From: Streptomyces katrae | Lineage (GTDB): Bacteria; Actinomycetota; Actinomycetes; Streptomycetales; Streptomycetaceae | NCBI RefSeq assembly: GCF_000966975.1 | Contig: NZ_JZWV01000073.1 | Coordinates: 1-29,733, forward strand | Direction: 5' to 3' | Length of the DNA: 29,733 nt | Part shown: positions 8,078-16,967 of the stretch, one piece after another | Layout of the letters: the number at the start of each line of letters is the position of its first letter | Position numbering within the stretch: the stretch's first letter is position 1 | Position numbers and translations under genes: made by a program | Notes under the pieces: generated by a model | Database searches by the model: none | Seen by the model: the letters and a program-made list of their open reading frames with translations, nothing else | What the model was told of the DNA's origin: nothing

Positions 8078-8746
8078 TCAGCGCCGGAAGCGGTGACAGG
8101 TGTAGGCGAGGGTGCCCAGCAGCAGCCGGGCCTGCGGGGGGCCGCCCGCACAGTCCAGGGCGGGCCGGCGCAGCCAGACGGCCGGGCCGAGGCCCGCGCG
8201 GTCGGAGGGCGGGGCGGTCAGGAAGGAGCCGTGGCCCAGGGCGCGCAGGTCCAGGTCCGCGTCGTCCCAGCCCATCCGGTACAGCAGCTCGGGCAGCTCG
8301 GCCGCGGCGCCGGGGGCCACGAAGAACTGCGCCCGGCCGTCCGGGGTCGCCGTCACCGGACCCAGGGGCAGGCCCATACGCTCCATGCGGACCAGGGCGC
8401 GCCGCCCGGCCTCGGCCGAGACCTCGATGACGTCGAAGGCGCGGCCGACCGGGAGCATGACCGCCGCGCCCGGGTACTCGCCCCAGATCTCGGTGACCTC
8501 GTCGAGGGTGGCGCCGCCCGGGACGGTGGGAGCGAAGTCCAGCGGATGCGCCCCCGGCGTGGGGCAGTTCGTATGACCGCAGGAGCAGTCGCGGGCCGGA
8601 GCCGCGGCGCGGGCGCCGGGGACCGCGTCCCAGCCCCAGAGTCCGGTGTACTCCGCCACCGCCGTGCACTCCGAGGTGCGGCCGCGGCGCCGGACGCCGG
8701 AACGGAATTCCTTGGTGCCGCGGCTGCCGCCGATCGTGAAGCCCAT
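8078..8746 (-). CDS. Stand-alone bifunctional primase/polymerase-domain protein, probably degenerate
   Basis: A 222-residue protein made of little more than a prim-pol (archaeo-eukaryotic primase type) N-terminal domain; from memory, conserved relatives lie next to nsdA in streptomycetes. It has a Cys/His cluster (CSCGHTNCPTPGAHPLDFAP, about residues 53-72), LPVGRAFDVIEVSAEAG where the acidic metal-binding strand is expected, and TPDGRAQFFVAPGAA. The metal-binding acidic pair reads D-V-I-E rather than the usual D-x-D/E, and the catalytic His of the next motif is not evident, so activity is doubtful. No helicase domain is attached. Start ATG 8746 is favoured (GGAGG 10 bases upstream, MGFTIGG start); ATG 8752 is the alternative. 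Its role is unknown. Confidence 0.75.
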   Translation of the reverse strand: MGFTIGGSRGTKEFRSGVRRRGRTSECTAVAEYTGLWGWDAVPGARAAAPARDCSCGHTNCPTPGAHPLDFAPTVPGGATLDEVTEIWGEYPGAAVMLPVGRAFDVIEVSAEAGRRALVRMERMGLPLGPVTATPDGRAQFFVAPGAAAELPELLYRMGWDDADLDLRALGHGSFLTAPPSDRAGLGPAVWLRRPALDCAGGPPQARLLLGTLAYTCHRFRR

Positions 8747-8977
8747 GCCCATGCCCCCTCCAACGGGTCGGACGCGCCGGTGGTTACGACGTCGGCGAGA
8801 CCTCTCGGGAGCCGGGTGAAGCGCGCCTTCCACCTGGGCCGCCCGGCGCACTCCCCGCCGCGCGCGCCCCGTGCGCGCTCCCGTCCAACCGTTCCGTTTC
8901 GCCTTCCTGTCAAGTGAATCGCGCCTGGCCGGTGGCGAGTTCATTCGAAGGGGTGGCGAATGGTGGCGTTTCAGCGA

Positions 8978-9007
8978 TCGACCTCGCCGACGGGGTGATC
9001 GTAGGAT
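8978..9007 (+). promoter_or_regulatory. Candidate nsdA promoter
   Basis: TCGACC (8978-8983), an 18-base spacer and TAGGAT (9002-9007) give a reasonable sigma-70-type promoter. It would start transcription near 9014 and leave a long leader before the GTG at 9153. Confidence 0.4.
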
Positions 9008-9071
9008 TACTTTCGGTGCACGAACCCCGGAGGCGGGCCCATTCGTGGGTATGCCGGAGGCAATGTGGGGA

Positions 9072-9106
9072 GGACCTGTGAAGGTCCCGGGCGGCAGTGG
9101 CCGCCC
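9072..9106 (+). promoter_or_regulatory. Tandem hairpins in the nsdA leader
   Basis: GGACCT-GTGA-AGGTCC (9072-9087) has a 6-bp stem with a GNRA tetraloop. It is followed one base later by GGGCGGC-AGTG-GCCGCCC (9089-9106), a 7-bp stem. In the leader RNA they could stack and affect transcript elongation or stability. No T tract follows and no known riboswitch family is recognised. Confidence 0.4.
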
Positions 9107-9152
9107 CGGCCAGGGTTTCGTGTGAAGAGGCGATGCGGATGGGGGCGTTCCA

Positions 9153-10660
9153 GTGGGCGGCAGCGGCGCAAGCGGAACGAGCGGGGAATCAGCCGGCCGC
9201 AACGAACAGCTGACCTCGTGGTTCGTCCGCAGCGGCTGGTCCAAGGGCGAGCTCGCCCGCCAGGTCAACCGCCGGGCCCGCCAGATGGGCGCCCACCACA
9301 TCAGCACCGACACCTCCCGGGTACGCCGCTGGCTCGACGGCGAACAGCCCCGCGAACCGGTGCCGCGGATCCTCTCGGAGCTCTCTCGGAGCTCTTCTCC
9401 GAACGCTTCGGCGCCGTCGTCGCCATCGAGCAGCTCGGCCTGCGCAGCGCCCACCAGACCCCCTCCGTCTCCGGCGTCGACCTGCCGTGGGCGGGCCCCC
9501 AGACCGTGGAACTGCTCAGCGAGTTCTCCCGCAGCGACCTGATGCTGGCCCGCCGCGGCTTCCTCGGGACCTCCCTCGCCCTCTCCGCCGGCCCCGCCCT
9601 CATCGAGCCCATGCAGCGCTGGCTGGTCCCGGTCCCGGCCGCCGACCCCGGACCGCGCGAAGCGGGCGGGCCGGCCGGAGCCCCCTCCGGTTACCGGCCG
9701 TCCCGGCTCTCCGACCCGGAACTCGACCTCCTCGAAGCCACCACCGTGATGTTCCGCCAGTGGGACGCCCAGTGCGGCGGCGGGCTGCGCCGCAAGGCCG
9801 TCGTCGGACAGCTCCACGAGGTCACCGACCTGCTCCAGGAGAGCCACCCCGCCCCCGTCATGAAGCGGCTCTTCAAGGTGGCCGCCGAACTCGCCGAACT
9901 CGCCGGCTGGATGAGCTACGACATCGGCCTGCACCCCACCGCCCAGAAGTACTTCGTCCTCGCGCTGCACGCAGCGAAGGAAGCCGGGGACAAGCCCCTC
10001 GGCTCCTACATCCTCTCCGGCATGAGCCGCCAGATGATCCACCTCGGCCGCCCCGAGGACGCCCTGGAACTCATCCACCTCGCCCAGTACGGCAGCCGCG
10101 ACTGCGCCGGACCGCGCACCCAGGCCATGCTCTACGCCATGGAGGCCCGCGCCTACGCCAACATGGGCCAGCCCAGCCGCTGCAAGCGGGCCGTCCGGAT
10201 GGCCGAGGACACCTTCAGCGACGTCGGCTTCGGCGGCGACGAACCGGAACCCGACTGGATCCGCTTCTTCTCCGAGGCCGAACTCAACGGCGAGAACTCC
10301 CACTCCTACCGGGACCTGGCCTACGTCGCCGGACGCAGCCCCACCTACGCCTCCCTCGCCGAACCCGTCATGGAACGGGCCGTCGAGCTGTTCGCCAAGG
10401 ACGGGGAACACCAGCGCTCCTACGCCCTCAACCTCATCGGCATGGCCACCGTCCACCTGCTCCAGCGCGAACCCGAGCAGGCGACCGTCCTCGTCGACCA
10501 GGCCCTCGACGTGGCGCGAAAGGTACGCTCCGAACGGGTGAACACACGCCTGCGCAAGACCGTCGACACCGCCGCCCGTGAATACGGAGACGTCGCCGAG
10601 GTGGTCCGGCTGACCGACCTCCTCGCCTCCCGCCTCCCCGAGGCCGCCGAGGCCGTCTGA
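9153..10660 (+). pseudogene. nsdA: nsdA, negative regulator of development/antibiotic production, frameshifted by 11-bp duplication
   Basis: NsdA is a TPR-containing cytoplasmic regulator; loss of it in Streptomyces coelicolor is known to increase antibiotic production and sporulation. The GTG at 9153 (GGGGG about 7 bases upstream) begins MGGSGASGTSGESAGRNEQL and a helix-turn-helix-like region (SGWSKGELARQVNRRARQ). After RILSEL an exact 11-bp tandem duplication (9372-9382, 9383-9393) shifts the frame and translation ends at 9540-9542 after 129 residues. The rest continues in another frame as FSERFGAVVAIEQLGL through TPR-like helices to the TGA at 10658-10660, with no further damage. Without 11 bases the gene would encode 498 residues, the family length. 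The first stop overlaps an in-frame ATG (TGATG at 9540-9544), so a 372-residue C-terminal piece might be made. It may be a real mutation or an assembly error. Confidence 0.88.
9372..9395 (+). repeat. 11-bp perfect tandem duplication in nsdA
   Basis: CTCTCGGAGCT occurs at 9372-9382 and again at 9383-9393, with two more bases (CT) continuing the period. Removing one copy restores the full nsdA reading frame exactly. Confidence 0.97.
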
Positions 10661-10712
10661 CCCGCCCCGCGGCCCGGGCGTGCCGCCTGACGTGCACCCG
10701 ACCCACGCCTGA

Positions 10713-12605
<1,893 letters not shown>

Positions 12606-12621
12606 ACCACGGGAGCCCCGG

Positions 12622-15054
12622 GTGACGAGCGTCGAAGAGACCACCGAAGACCCCAGCGGTCCGGAACCCGGCGGATACGCCGCGGCCCGGCTGCGGCTCC
12701 TCGAGGAGGAGCCGCGGTCCGGGCCGTCACGGCGTTCCGCCCTCTCCGCCCTGACCGACCAGTGGCTGAACGGCCTGTTCACCACCGCCGCCCAGGAGGC
12801 CGGGGTACGCGGCGCGGCCCTCGTGGCCGTCGGCGGCTACGGACGCGGAGAACTCTCCCCGCGCAGCGACCTCGACCTGCTGCTCCTCCACGACGGCAAG
12901 GCCCGCCCCCAGGCACTGGGCGCCCTCGCCGACCGCCTCTGGTACCCCGTCTGGGACACCGGGGTCGCCCTCGACCACTCCGTACGGACCCCCGGCGAGG
13001 CCCGCAAGGTCGCCGCCGAGGACCTCAAGGCCCACCTGGGCCTGCTCGACGCCCGCCTCGTCGCCGGTGACGCCGGGCTCCTCGCCGGACTGCGCACCTC
13101 CGTGCTCGCCGACTGGCGCAACCAGGCCGCCAAGCGGCTGCCCGAGCTGCACGCCCTGTGCCGCGAGCGGGCCGAACGGGCCGGCGAGCTCCGGTTCCTG
13201 CTGGAGCCCGACCTCAAGGAGGCCCGCGGCGGGATCCGCGACGCCACCGCCCTGCGGGCCGTCGCCGCGTCCTGGCTGGCCGACGCCCCGCGCGAGGGCC
13301 TCGACGGGGCCCGGCGCCGGCTGATGGACGCGCGGGACGCGCTGCACCTGGTCACCGGCCGGGCCACCGACCGGCTCTCCCTCCAGGAACAGCCCCAGGT
13401 CGCCGCCCGGCTGGGGCTGCTCGACGCGGACGCGCTGCTGCGCGAGGTGTACGAGGCCGCCCGGGTGGTCGCCTACGCGGGCGACGTCACCTGGCGGGAG
13501 GTCGGCCGGGTCCTGCGGGCCCGGGCCGCCCGGCCCAGGCTGCGGGGGCTGCTGGGTACCCGGGGCGCGGCGGCCGCCGCCGAGCGGGCGCCGCTGGCCG
13601 AGGGGGTCGTGGAGTCCGAGGGGGAGGCCGTGCTGGCCCTCGCCGCCCGGCCCGACCGGGACCCCGTGCTGCCCCTGCGGCTGGGGGCGGCCGCCGCGCA
13701 GGCCGGGCTGCCCGTCTCGCTGCACGCCGTACGCCGGCTCGCGGCGCAGGCCCGGCCGCTGCCGGTGCCCTGGCCGGCCGAGGCTCGGGAGCAGCTGCTG
13801 ACCCTGCTGGGCGCGGGGGAGCCGATGGTGGCGGTGTGGGAGGCGCTGGAGGCCGAGGGCCTGATCAGCCGGCTGCTGCCCGACTGGGAGCGGGTGCGCT
13901 GCCGGCCCCAGCACAATCCCGTGCACACCTGGACCGTGGACCGGCACCTGATCGAGACGGCGGTACGGGCCTCCGCCCTGACCCGCCGGGTGGGCCGGCC
14001 CGACCTGCTGCTGATGGCGGCCCTGCTGCACGACATCGGCAAGGGCTGGCCCGGAGACCACTCCGTCGTCGGCGAGACCATCGCGTGCGACATGGCCGCC
14101 CGGGTGGGCTTCGACGCCGAGGACACCGCCGTGCTGGGCACCCTCGTACGCCACCACCTGCTGCTCGTGGACACCGCGACCCGCCGGGACCTCGACGACC
14201 CGGCGACCGTCACCGCGGTGGCCCGGGCCGTCGGCTCCACCGGCACCCTGGAGATCCTGCACGCCCTGACCGAGGCCGACGCCCTGGCCACCGGTCCGGC
14301 GGCGTGGAGCACCTGGCGGGGTTCCCTGGTGGCGGACCTGGTGCGGAGGGTCGCCGCCGTACTGAGCGGGGCCCCGCCCGCCGACCCCGAGCCGGACCTC
14401 CCCACCGCCGAGCAGGAGCGCCTTGCCCTGGAGGCCCTGCGCACCGGGGAGCCGGTGCTCACCCTGCACGCCCGGCAGGAGGAGGACGACGCCGTCGGGG
14501 TCGAGCTGGCCGTGGCCGTCCCGGACCAGCCCGGGGTGCTCCCGGCGGTGTCCGGGGTGCTGGCGCTGCACCGGCTCACCGTGCGGGCGGCGGACCTGCG
14601 CTTCCTGGAACTGCCGGAGCACCTCGGGGAGGTGCTGGTGCTGCGGTGGCGGGTGGCGGCGGAGTACGGGGCGCTGCCGCAGGCGGCCCGGCTGCGGACG
14701 GACCTGGTGCGGGCGCTGGAGGGCTCCCTGGACGTCCCCGCGAAGCTGGCCGCCCGCGAGGCGGCGTACCCGCGCCGGCGGGGGGTCGTCCCCCCGCCGC
14801 CCCGCGTCACGGTGGTCCCGGACGTCTCCCCCCTGGCCACGGTCCTGGAGGTCCGGGCACCCGACGCCGTGGGTCTCCTGCACCGGATCGGGCGGGCCCT
14901 GGAGTCGGCGGGGGTCCGGGTCCGCAGCGCCCACGTCTCCACCCTGGGGGCGAACGCGGTGGACACGGTCTACGTGGTCGACCCGGACGGCAAACCCCTC
15001 CCGCCCGCGGCGGCGTCCGCGGTGGCGTCCCGAATCCAGTCCGCCCTGACGTAG
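12622..15054 (+). CDS. glnD: PII nucleotidyltransferase GlnD (adenylyltransferase in streptomycetes)
   Basis: An 810-residue multidomain enzyme that modifies and demodifies the PII protein GlnK in response to nitrogen status. In order: the nucleotidyltransferase domain with GGYGRGELSPRSDLDLLLLHD (71-91; D83 and D85 are metal ligands), the GlnD linker domain (RFLLEPDLKEARGGIRD near 190-210), an HD phosphohydrolase domain with LLHDIGKGWPGDHS (around 472), and two C-terminal ACT domains (about 625-700 and 735-806) that sense small effectors. The motifs are intact. Start is the GTG at 12622, with GGGAG upstream, 16 bases after glnK. In actinobacteria this enzyme adenylylates rather than uridylylates GlnK, which is established for streptomycetes and not visible in the sequence. 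Confidence 0.96.
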   Translation: MTSVEETTEDPSGPEPGGYAAARLRLLEEEPRSGPSRRSALSALTDQWLNGLFTTAAQEAGVRGAALVAVGGYGRGELSPRSDLDLLLLHDGKARPQALGALADRLWYPVWDTGVALDHSVRTPGEARKVAAEDLKAHLGLLDARLVAGDAGLLAGLRTSVLADWRNQAAKRLPELHALCRERAERAGELRFLLEPDLKEARGGIRDATALRAVAASWLADAPREGLDGARRRLMDARDALHLVTGRATDRLSLQEQPQVAARLGLLDADALLREVYEAARVVAYAGDVTWREVGRVLRARAARPRLRGLLGTRGAAAAAERAPLAEGVVESEGEAVLALAARPDRDPVLPLRLGAAAAQAGLPVSLHAVRRLAAQARPLPVPWPAEAREQLLTLLGAGEPMVAVWEALEAEGLISRLLPDWERVRCRPQHNPVHTWTVDRHLIETAVRASALTRRVGRPDLLLMAALLHDIGKGWPGDHSVVGETIACDMAARVGFDAEDTAVLGTLVRHHLLLVDTATRRDLDDPATVTAVARAVGSTGTLEILHALTEADALATGPAAWSTWRGSLVADLVRRVAAVLSGAPPADPEPDLPTAEQERLALEALRTGEPVLTLHARQEEDDAVGVELAVAVPDQPGVLPAVSGVLALHRLTVRAADLRFLELPEHLGEVLVLRWRVAAEYGALPQAARLRTDLVRALEGSLDVPAKLAAREAAYPRRRGVVPPPPRVTVVPDVSPLATVLEVRAPDAVGLLHRIGRALESAGVRVRSAHVSTLGANAVDTVYVVDPDGKPLPPAAASAVASRIQSALT

Positions 15055-15073
15055 CCCGCCGCGCGGGGCCTCT

Positions 15074-15145
15074 CCCCGCCCCACCCTTCCTCCGTTCCCA
15101 GGGGCGCTGCCCCTGACCCCGCGCCTCAAACGGCGCGCGGGGAGA
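15074..15145 (+). repeat. GC-rich intergenic repeat with two hairpins; probable glnD terminator
   Basis: The glnD-ffh spacer holds CCCCGCCCC (15074-15082), then a CAGGGGC-GCT-GCCCCTG hairpin (15099-15115), then a second hairpin CCCCGCGCC (15117-15125)-TCAAAC-GGCGCGCGGGG (15132-15142) with a 2-base bulge. The block resembles an abundant intergenic repeat of streptomycetes (GGGGCnnnGCCCC followed by GACCCCGCGCCTCAAACG), recalled from memory. Its paired stems would also end the nitrogen operon transcript. Confidence 0.6.
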
Positions 15146-15272
15146 ACGGGTGAAGGGCGGGTAGGGGACCGGCTCCGAGCAGCGGCGCCGCGACCCCGCC
15201 CCCGGCAAGGGCAAGGGCCGGATACCCTGGGGGGCGACCGTCACGCCCCCGACCCGAGGAATCGCGACCACC

Positions 15273-16847
15273 GTGTTCGATACGCTTTCCGACCGCCTCA
15301 GCGCGACCTTCAAGTCCCTCCGGGGCAAAGGCCGCCTCTCCGAGCAGGACATCGACGCTGCGGCGCGGGAAATCCGTATCGCCCTCCTCGAGGCCGACGT
15401 CGCGCTCCCCGTGGTCCGCTCCTTCATCGCGAACGTCAAGGAAAGGGCCCGCGGCGAGGAGGTCAGCAAGGCGCTGAACCCCGGCCAGCAGGTCCTCAAG
15501 ATCGTCAACGACGAGCTGGTCTCCATCCTCGGCGGCGAGACCCGCCGCCTCCGCTTCGCCAAGACCGCGCCGACCGTGATCATGCTGGCCGGTCTCCAGG
15601 GTGCCGGTAAGACCACCCTCGCCGGAAAGCTCGGCCTCTGGCTCAAGGGGCAGGGCCACTCCCCGCTCCTCGTCGCCTGCGACCTCCAGCGCCCCAACGC
15701 CGTCAACCAGCTCAGCGTCGTCGCCGAGCGGGCCGGTGTGGCCGTCTACGCCCCCGCCCCGGGCAACGGCGTCGGCGACCCGGTCCAGGTGGCCAAGGAC
15801 TCGATCGAGTACGCGCGCACCAAGCAGTACGACATCGTCATCGTCGACACCGCCGGCCGCCTCGGCATCGACCAGGAGCTGATGCAGCAGGCCGCGGACA
15901 TCCGCGACGCCGTCAGCCCCGACGAGATCCTCTTCGTCGTCGACGCCATGATCGGCCAGGACGCGGTCAACACCGCCGAGGCCTTCCGTGACGGCGTCGG
16001 CTTCGACGGCGTGGTGCTCTCCAAGCTCGACGGCGACGCCCGCGGCGGTGCCGCGCTCTCCATCGCGCACGTCACCGGCAAGCAGATCATGTTCGCCTCG
16101 AACGGCGAGAAGCTCGACGACTTCGACGCGTTCCACCCCGACCGCATGGCCGGCCGGATCCTCGACATGGGTGACATGCTCACCCTCATCGAGCAGGCCG
16201 AGAAGACCTTCTCGCAGGCCGAGGCCGAGAAGATGGCGGCCAAGCTCGCCAAGGGCCCCAAGGAGTTCACGCTCGACGACTTCCTGGCCCAGATGGAGCA
16301 GGTCCGCAAGATGGGCTCCATCTCCAAGCTCCTCGGCATGCTGCCGGGCATGGGCCAGATCAAGGACCAGATCAACAACATCGACGAGCGCGACGTGGAC
16401 CGCACCGCCGCGATCATCAAGTCGATGACCCCGGCCGAGCGCCAGGACCCGACGATCATCAACGGCTCGCGCCGCGCCCGTATCGCCAAGGGTTCCGGCG
16501 TCGAGGTCAGCGCCGTCAAGAACCTCGTCGAGCGGTTCTTCGAGGCCCGCAAGATGATGTCCCGCATGGCCCAGGGCGGCGGCATGCCGGGCATGCCCGG
16601 CATCCCGGGGATGGGCGGCGGCCCCGGCCGGCAGAAGAAGCAGGTCAAGCAGGCCAAGGGCAAGCGCAAGAGCGGCAACCCGATGAAGCGCAAGGAAGAG
16701 GAGGCCGCAGCCGCGGCCCGGCGCGAGCAGGGCGCCCAGCCCGGGCTCCCGGCCGGCGGCGGCAACCCGTTCGGGCTCCCGGCGGGCGGCGGCCAGTCCG
16801 GCCAGGACTTCGACCTGCCGGACGAGTTCAAGAAGTTCATGAAGTAG
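15273..16847 (+). CDS. ffh: Signal recognition particle protein Ffh (SRP54)
   Basis: A 524-residue SRP GTPase that binds 4.5S RNA and signal sequences and delivers nascent membrane proteins to FtsY. N domain (1-95), then G domain with GLQGAGKTT (G107-T115), CDLQRPNAVNQL, DTAGRLGIDQ and SKLDGDARGG. The Met-rich M domain (about 325-430) includes GMLPGMGQI and the RNA-binding SRRARIAKGSG. The tail is long and unusual in composition: MPGMPGIPGMGGG, a Lys-rich stretch, then LPAGGG repeats ending EFKKFMK. Streptomycete Ffh proteins are longer than the E. coli one for this reason. Start is the GTG at 15273 (MFDTLSDRL), with CGAGGA about 12 bases upstream. A -10-like TACCCT (15223-15228) suggests its own promoter. 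Confidence 0.97.
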   Translation: MFDTLSDRLSATFKSLRGKGRLSEQDIDAAAREIRIALLEADVALPVVRSFIANVKERARGEEVSKALNPGQQVLKIVNDELVSILGGETRRLRFAKTAPTVIMLAGLQGAGKTTLAGKLGLWLKGQGHSPLLVACDLQRPNAVNQLSVVAERAGVAVYAPAPGNGVGDPVQVAKDSIEYARTKQYDIVIVDTAGRLGIDQELMQQAADIRDAVSPDEILFVVDAMIGQDAVNTAEAFRDGVGFDGVVLSKLDGDARGGAALSIAHVTGKQIMFASNGEKLDDFDAFHPDRMAGRILDMGDMLTLIEQAEKTFSQAEAEKMAAKLAKGPKEFTLDDFLAQMEQVRKMGSISKLLGMLPGMGQIKDQINNIDERDVDRTAAIIKSMTPAERQDPTIINGSRRARIAKGSGVEVSAVKNLVERFFEARKMMSRMAQGGGMPGMPGIPGMGGGPGRQKKQVKQAKGKRKSGNPMKRKEEEAAAAARREQGAQPGLPAGGGNPFGLPAGGGQSGQDFDLPDEFKKFMK

Positions 16848-16861
16848 CCCTCCCGGCGCCA

Positions 16862-16891
16862 GGGCCCCGTCGTGCACGCACGGCGGGGCCC
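16862..16891 (+). terminator. Terminator after ffh
   Basis: 13-base arms (16862-16874 and 16879-16891) pair with a single G-U, closed by the loop CACG, 14 bases after the ffh stop. It ends the ffh transcript before the separately started ftsH-like gene. Confidence 0.75.
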
Positions 16892-16967
16892 TTCCGCTGC
16901 GCGGGCACGGGTGTGTTTTGTCCCTTATGGTCGGCCGGGAGGACGGCGCCGGCATAAGGAGGCCCCC

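Larger units (their letters stand above)
8753..9152. other. 400-bp divergent regulatory spacer between prim-pol gene and nsdA
   Basis: No convincing gene is present. On the minus strand a perfect TTGACA (8909-8914) has no clear -10 at the right distance. On the plus strand there is a candidate nsdA promoter (8978-9007) and a leader of about 140 bases with two adjacent hairpins (9072-9106). A small open frame 9051-9125 could encode 24 residues, but its ribosome binding site is poorly placed. The rest is GC-rich sequence with no recognised signal. Confidence 0.6.

Noticed and set aside
9065..9380. Upstream continuation of the TPR frame of nsdA as an alternative single 531-residue protein
   Set aside because: The residues before SELFSERFG in this frame are Arg/Pro-rich shadow; the conserved NsdA N terminus is in the other frame, so this is a frameshift and not a different start.
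9542..9600. Twin-arginine motif ARRGFL as evidence that intact NsdA is exported
   Set aside because: In the intact protein the motif is more than 100 residues from the N terminus, so it cannot act as a signal peptide there.
12727..15129. 800-codon open frame antisense to glnD, and similar ones antisense to smc, ffh, ftsH/proS and amtB
   Set aside because: GC-rich codons rarely give stops on the opposite strand. The translations are low-complexity and without domains, while the sense genes are clear.
16872..16967. N-terminal extension of FtsH starting at 16872
   Set aside because: It would start inside the ffh terminator hairpin; the GTG at 16968 has a near-perfect AAGGAGG site.
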